A stretch of DNA of 64,000 bases, taken from Microstegium vimineum (Eukaryota; Streptophyta; Magnoliopsida; Poales; Poaceae). Below, one piece after another: positions 58,751-64,000 of this stretch. A model generated the notes under the pieces. That model had not been told where the DNA came from. It saw only the letters and a program-made list of their open reading frames with translations, and ran no database searches. A program made the translations under genes and the position numbers. The stretch spans positions 4,526,001-4,590,000 of the forward strand of contig CM039119.1 of NCBI GenBank assembly GCA_022036555.1, in the 5' to 3' direction. Every line of letters begins with the position of its first letter. Position 1 is the stretch's first letter.

Positions 58751-59467
58751 ATGGCTAGGACTAAGTGCACGGCTCGCAAGTTCTCCGGACCGCGGGGCAC
58801 CCCTCGTTACAGGCTGACGTCACGTGGAGACGCTGGTGAGAGCAGCCAGCTGGGTGCTAGTCACAGCGCTCGTCGCAAGGCGAAGATCGAGTACCTGCAG
58901 ACCAAGCTGGGTCGGATGAAGGCAAATAGGGACGAGTTTGCTGGCAGGACTGACACTCTGGAGAACAAGGTGGAGGGGATGGAGGCTGAGTTGCAGGAGT
59001 GTTAGGCGTAGCTGGCAGGGAAGGAGGCACAACTGATAGAGAAGGAGGAGCAGCTGGCACAGAAGGAGGCTGAGGTGGCCTATGCTGAGGGTCACATGTA
59101 CCAGTATCTGGGAGAGAGGAATGAAGCCTGGGACCAAGAGCACCTTCTGTCCAACATGTACCTCAACCTGCAGCACTATGCTAGTAACCTCGAGTTCTAC
59201 AACAACGTGCTTCATGAGGAGGTTCATCACCTCTTCAACATGATGAACCCAGAGTACCAGCAGTAGGCCATGATAGAGGACCTTGGAGAGCTTGTTTAGG
59301 CAGACCTGTCCTTTGCAGACCAGTTCTTTGCACCTACATCTGAGGGTCAGGGTGGAGTTGAGCCAGCACCTGAGGTGATCGTCGAGGACGAGTTCATGCC
59401 AGAGCCAGTGGTGATTGTCGAGGACGAGCAGGAGGTGGAGGTTGTAGTCCTTAGTGACGACGAGTAG
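58751..59467 (+). pseudogene. Element B ORF1: H3-tail-like start, coiled coil, acidic tail
   Basis: A 238-codon frame in B between leader and gag. It opens MARTKCTARKFSGPRGTPR, which repeats the histone H3 N-terminus (ARTKxTARK) with the context of Lys4 and Lys9 retained. A basic stretch (SARRKAKIEY) and a coiled coil with heptad-like KEAQLIEKEEQLAQKEAEV follow. The C-terminus is acidic with three motifs of hydrophobic core plus acid residues (EVIVEDE, VVIVEDE, VVVLSDDE), like SUMO-interaction motifs. Four in-frame stops, all TAG, interrupt it (59003, 59009, 59264, 59297). The ATG follows a pyrimidine-rich tract and tatatag, which could be a splice acceptor. I do not know a named family for it; the domain readings are mine. 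Confidence 0.7.
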
Positions 59468-59653
59468 ATCGTGTTTCGCCTAGCTATCTAGTTCGATGCG
59501 AGAAGTGGATCTTATGTAATATAATCTACCTTTATTGCTTTCAGAACTCTTTACTTATCAACACTTTTATGTTATGATGGTCATGTAATATCTGTTGTGC
59601 ACTTGGGTACTTTTATGCTAGTGTTTTCAATAAAAGTATGTTTGTGCAAACAG

Positions 59654-61623
59654 ATGGCTAAACATAACAATGCTGGGGCTCATGATGGGGAAATTCCTGA
59701 TCCACCACCTGCACCACCAACCTTGGCCCAAACCTTGGCTGCGTTGATCAATGTTTCAGTGGATAATGCTCGCCTCTTGAAAGAACTAGCTCAACATCAC
59801 CAGCAAGGTGGTCATGGAAACCGGGGTCGCAATAATAATCAGGAGACGACTTATGTCGATTTCATCGACACGCGTCCCCCGGTGTTCACTAAGGCAGATG
59901 AGCCTTTGGAAGCGGATGATTGGCTCCGCACCATGGAGCAGAAATTTGAGCTTACTAATTACATAGAGGTGCAGAACCAATCTTTGTAGCTCAGCAGCTT
60001 CGTGGTGCAGCAGGATCCTGGTGGTCAACTTTTACCGCTATGCAGCCTGCGGGTCATCGTGCCACATGGATGGAGTTTCGTGAGGCTTTTCGTGCACACT
60101 ATATTCCTGATGGTGTCATGGAGTCTAAGCTGGAAGAGTTCCTATGTTTGAAGCAAGGAGACTCCACTGTCATGCAGTACGTGGGCAAGTTTAACCATCT
60201 TTCACAGTATGCCGTGGAACATGTCAGTACTGATGCTAAAAAGAAGAGGTGGTTTCTCAGGGGGCTTTCAACTAAGTTGCACACCATGCTCAATCATAAC
60301 CCAAATGCTACCTATCATGAGGTGGTGAGCATGACTATCTTTGCGCATCCATAGGGAGGCAAAGAAGAAGAAAGCTAGTGTTGGGTCTTCTAGTGGTAAT
60401 CAGAAGAGGCAGAAGATTATTTATCACCCTCAGAATCACCATCGCTTTCGGTATCGTCCTCCTCAGCAGTAGTCTGGGCAACAGTTTTCTGGAGGTTCTC
60501 AGTACCCTAGGCATAATGCTGGTCCAAATAATCAAGTGGTTGCCAAACAAACCAGGAATGCCTGTTTTAACTGTGGAAAGGTGGGGCATTATTCCAATGT
60601 GTGTCCTCTCCCGAAGCAGTACAATCAGAAGTTTGCTGGAAGTCAGCAGCAGCAGAAGCAGAGTGGCAGTGCTGGGAATCAGAAGAGTAAGAACGAGCAG
60701 AAGACTGGGCGGGTGTTTCATGCCTAGGGTGAAGGTATGCCAGAAGGAGAACCAATGTTGCAGGGTATGTTTCCTATCAACGATCATCCTGCAGTTATTC
60801 TCTTTGATTCTAGTGCATCACATTCCTTCATTGATAAGTCATTTGTGCTCAAGCATAGTATTCCTTTGTCTGAGTTAAAAATAGACTTTCATGTGCAAAC
60901 ACCGGGTGGTCGTATTTCAACCAGAGAGTTGGTATATCGAGTATCTTTGAGTCTGGGTGGGCATATCTTTCCCACAACCATGGTAGTGCTTCTAAACCAG
61001 GGGTTAGATGTAATCCTAGGGATGAATTGGTTGCAGCAGCACAAAGCTGTGATCGATGTGTTAAACAGAACTATCAAGGTAGATGTGCCAGATAGTAAAT
61101 CTCAGCTCTTGATTCAGCTTTCTGTGCCAAAAAGGGAAGTAGGAAGAGTCTGTGCTACAACTACAGTTGGGGTACATGATATTCCAGTAGTGCGCGAGTT
61201 TCTAGATGTCTTTCCTGGCTTACCTCCCGATAGAAGTGTTGAGTTTTCTATAGAGTTAAAGCCTGACACAGCACCTATCTCTAGAAGGGCCTATCGAATG
61301 CCTCCCAAAGAGCTAGCAGAGTTGAAAACTCAGTTAAATGAGTTGCTCGATAAAGGTTTCATTCGACCTAGTTCATTGCCATGGGGTTGTCCTGCTATTT
61401 TCGTAAAGAAGAAGGATCATACTCTCCGTATGTGCGTTGACTATCGCCCCTTGAACGAAGTGACCATCAAGAACAAGTATCCCTTGCCGCGGATTGATCT
61501 TCTCTTTGATCAACTAGCTGGTGCTGCAGTGTTCTCCAAGATCGACTTGCGGTCAGGGTACCATCAGATCAAGATCCGACCCGAAGATATCCCCAAGACG
61601 GCGTTTACCACTAGATATGGGCT
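59654..61623 (+). pseudogene. Element B gag, protease and start of RT
   Basis: gag starts MAKHNNAGAHDGEIP at 59654. Core motifs are DDWLRTMEQKFEL, WMEFREAFRAHYIPDG and MQYVGKFNHLSQYA; a CCHC zinc knuckle (CFNCGKVGHYSNVC) lies at 60560-60605. From 60737 the frame is open through protease (VILFDSSASHSFID) and reverse transcriptase start (DVFPGLPPDRSVEF, WGCPAIFVKKKD, MCVDYRPLN, FSKIDLRSGYHQIKI), the Tekay/Del chromovirus type. It is cut at 61623 by another A-family element. Damage: one-base frameshifts near 59972 and 60350, TAG at 60470-60472 and 60725-60727. The catalytic YxDD box, RNase H, integrase and any chromodomain would lie beyond the insertion, outside this window. Confidence 0.86.
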
Positions 61624-62691
61624 TGTTGACACCGTTTTTTGACACGTGTCAAATGGGCTGAGGCTTGACTGGTCAGCGGCCGTTCCCCATCGGTATTGGA
61701 TGTTGCCGATGGAAGAGTGCTACGGGAAGACTAAATGTGGTGAAGTCTTGCTGAAGCTGATGGCCGATGAAGAGTCATTGCCGATTGCCGATGAAGGGTT
61801 ATTACCGATTGCCGATGAAGGATGGTTGCCAATTGCCGATGAAGGGTGGTTGCCGATTGCCGATAGGGGATGATTGGTGGAGTTACCAGCACAAGGCCGC
61901 TAATCGGAAATGTTGCCGACCGGGAAGGTGTTGCCGATGTCGACGGGCGTAACTTAGCGCTTGGTGGCAGCAGAAGGTTGCCGGTGGTCAAAAGAAGGAA
62001 GGCGCGGATTAAAGGGATCTGCCGATGGAAAGCTTCCATCGAGGATAAGTATAAGGAAACTGGTGTTTACCAGTATTATTATGGTAGTTTGAGTCCGGCT
62101 CTTGCATGAGTTGTTTATTTATTTCCTTTAAAATAGGTGTGTTTGTTTAGGGAATAAATATTATTATCCGGCTCCTGCGCGAGTCAGTTTCCTTTAAAAT
62201 AGGAGTTTGTTTTAGGAAGGATATGTGTCATGTCTTTGTACAACTCTCCATGCGGGAGTATAAATATGTGCCCGAGGGCTATGGAATAAAAAAAACACAA
62301 TCCAATTCAAAACAAACTAATTTTATCTTATTCTACTTTTTATCGCAATTTACCCTTTTACTGTATTAGCTGTAGTTTTTCAACGAGTTCCTCAAGCTTT
62401 CGACGGGTTGCATCATCCTGATGTCCGTCAAATCCTTGCTAGTTCCGTGTGGGAGTACCTCTGAGCTTTGGCAATCTGGGCGCATCGCTATTTGCCTCGT
62501 TCAGCCTTGCTCTAGTTATCTTTGATCAATCTGAGCCTTGACATCCGGGCGCATCGCTGTTGTCTCATTCGGTTTGTTCTAGTTATCATCCTTGTCGATT
62601 GGTTGGTCAAATCGACTGGCACGCCTCCGGAATACCAAGCTTTGGGTAATAGCCCGAGGTGTTCACAGATGTGACGCTTTTTGTGTCAACA
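61624..62691 (+). mobile_element. 5' LTR of second A-family element
   Basis: Starts tgttgacaccgttttttgac and ends ctttttgtgtcaaca, 1068 bp, followed by cctcttttggcacgcccag (primer-binding site). It interrupts the pol of B; the five bases before it (gggct) should recur at its far end outside the window. About ten GCCGAT cores cluster at 61700-62030. TATA-like tataaata lies near 62257. Confidence 0.88.
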
Positions 62692-62742
62692 CCTCTTTTG
62701 GCACGCCCAGTGGGACACGATTATATAAATTTTATATCTATC

Positions 62743-64000
62743 ATGGCTAATCCAAGGAGTGCTATTGAAGTCTCCATAGCAGATCTGACAGGTCGTCAGA
62801 AACAGGCTCTAGAGCAGGCAATGGAGGAGTACAAGCGCTCATATCTTAGATCCTTCAGCCTGAACGGGATCGGCGAAGAAGTACAGAAGCAAGATCCGCC
62901 GTCGCCACGACAGACTACTTTCTACGCCGATCCTGGTAAAGTACAAGATACGGTTAATTATGCATTAAATAATGTATTAATTAGCCAATCCCATGTGCTG
63001 TCCGATACCATATGCAATGCTGTCAAGCAAGCTTTCAAGGGACAGGCACCATATTATGTTGGTCCAGAGTATTGTCAACTTGGATCGGCATCTGTTGCGA
63101 CTCCATCGGCGGTTCCAAGGGTGTTTACACCAATTATAAACCGATCCGCCGATGAGATCGCGCCACCAAGATTAAGCCCAACGAGCACTACTTAGGTGAA
63201 CACAAGTCTGGTGGCTTCGACAATGTCCGGATCCGTGATCCAGAATCAGCTAACTTTAGCCAACCGTTGGGGATACGGTACGTCTCCAAGTCTATCTGCT
63301 GATTCCAGATTGGTCCAAGATAATTATACAGGGTGGAAGGTTCCCACGGCATCGGCAACATCTGTACAGCCGATGATTCCAGTAATGCATTATACTACAT
63401 CTCCTCCAACGGTGCAGTTGCCGACAGGGAATCTACAAACGGCAATACCCAGAGTGCCGTATGCCCAACCATCGGCAAGTCACTTGCCGACACAACAAAG
63501 CCCAGCAATTGCAAGTCAACCCATGGCGACAATGGCTCTTCAAACTGGGACACCTGCTAATCAAAGTAGCTATGTTATTAACTATCCGGCGCCACAAGGG
63601 CAACAGGCATCAATCGGCTATCAGCCATCGGCAACTTTTTGGCCGATGCAACAAGGTACGCCGATTGTCAATCAATCTGTGTCGGCAATGACCGCTCAAG
63701 TCACCAGCCATCCGAGGGCACAACAAGGGCAAACATTAGCCGGTTATCAGCTGTCGGCAAATTCTTGGTCGATGCAACAAAACATGTCGGGTGTCAATCA
63801 GCCTGCATCGGCCGTGGCTGCTCAACCTACGGTGGCTACAAATCAAAGCCATCGTCCTAGGATACAAGAGTTGCAAGAGCCAGCAGGCTCTCAGCCATCG
63901 ATGAATTCTTGGCCGATGCGACAAGGTATGCCGATTGACAATCAGTCTGTAGCGGCAATGACCGCTCAAGTTGTGGTACCTGCAGGTCAAAGCGATCGTT
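62743..64000 (+). CDS. gag of second A-family element (partial)
   Basis: From MANPRSAIEVSIADLTG the frame is open to the window end except for one TAG at 63193-63195. The N-terminal 110 residues align with the gag of the complete A copy (EEYKRSYLRSFSLN, QSHVLSDTICNAV). The following region is Gln/Pro/Ser/Met-rich and contains three imperfect repeats of about 40 residues starting at about 63616, 63739 and 63889 (GYQPSATFWPMQQGTPIVNQ type). The complete A copy has a shorter version of this region, so the repeats expanded or contracted between copies. Capsid core, zinc knuckle and pol would follow outside the window. Confidence 0.8.

Noticed and set aside
58751..58890. ORF1 start of B as a captured histone H3 gene
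   Set aside because: Similarity ends after about ten residues and the rest is coiled coil and acidic tail; there is no histone fold, so mimicry or convergence fits better than capture of a whole H3 gene.
59987..59989. TAG in gag of B as a nonsense mutation
   Set aside because: The conserved gag frame continues one base out of register here, so this stop results from a frameshift near 59972 and is not an independent mutation.

Overview
This is nuclear DNA of a grass, probably a panicoid; the exact species cannot be fixed from the sequence alone. The evidence is intron-rich plant genes with GT..AG splice sites, a chloroplast-targeted aldo/keto reductase, a phytochrome-interacting bHLH factor, many Stowaway- and Tourist-type MITEs, a tRNA-derived SINE, and deeply nested Copia and Gypsy retrotransposons.

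Positions 1-9000 hold the debris of Copia and Gypsy LTRs, a decayed DUF630/DUF632 gene (minus strand, split by a SINE with perfect target-site duplications), an internal trehalase fragment (minus strand, splice sites intact) and a LINE 3' end. Positions 9000-34700 are the gene-bearing part: two related secreted valine/proline-rich proteins (10429-10911 and 13481-13999), a ten-exon aldo/keto reductase (16239-19780), a LINE-ORF1-bearing retroposon (25677-26876), a PIF-type bHLH gene (27828-29734) with two compensating single-base homopolymer frameshifts, and two tRNA genes (Val-AAC minus, Met-CAT with intron plus).

Positions 34690-64000 are one nested retrotransposon stack whose order can be read from target-site duplications. 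A LINE (minus) was hit at 37979 by a Tekay/Del-like Gypsy element, 'B' (plus), whose 5' LTR, leader, ORF1, gag and start of pol are in the window. B was then hit three times by one Tat-like Gypsy family, 'A': a solo LTR (39773-42090, itself carrying an Angela-like Copia solo LTR), a complete minus-strand copy (44461-58651, TSD gcatc) and a plus-strand copy starting at 61624 and leaving the window. The complete A copy carries a further solo LTR ('D', 51512-53130) inside pol.

Two features of this stack stand out. Element B encodes, ahead of gag, a protein that starts MARTKCTARK, nearly identical to the histone H3 tail, followed by a coiled coil and an acidic C-terminus with SUMO-interaction-like motifs. 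Element A carries an antisense multi-exon gene with a plant mobile domain and a coiled coil, and the element is dusted in both LTRs and coding regions with the heptamer TGCCGAT. The host genes show no sign of acting together as a pathway; they are ordinary neighbours between transposon blocks.
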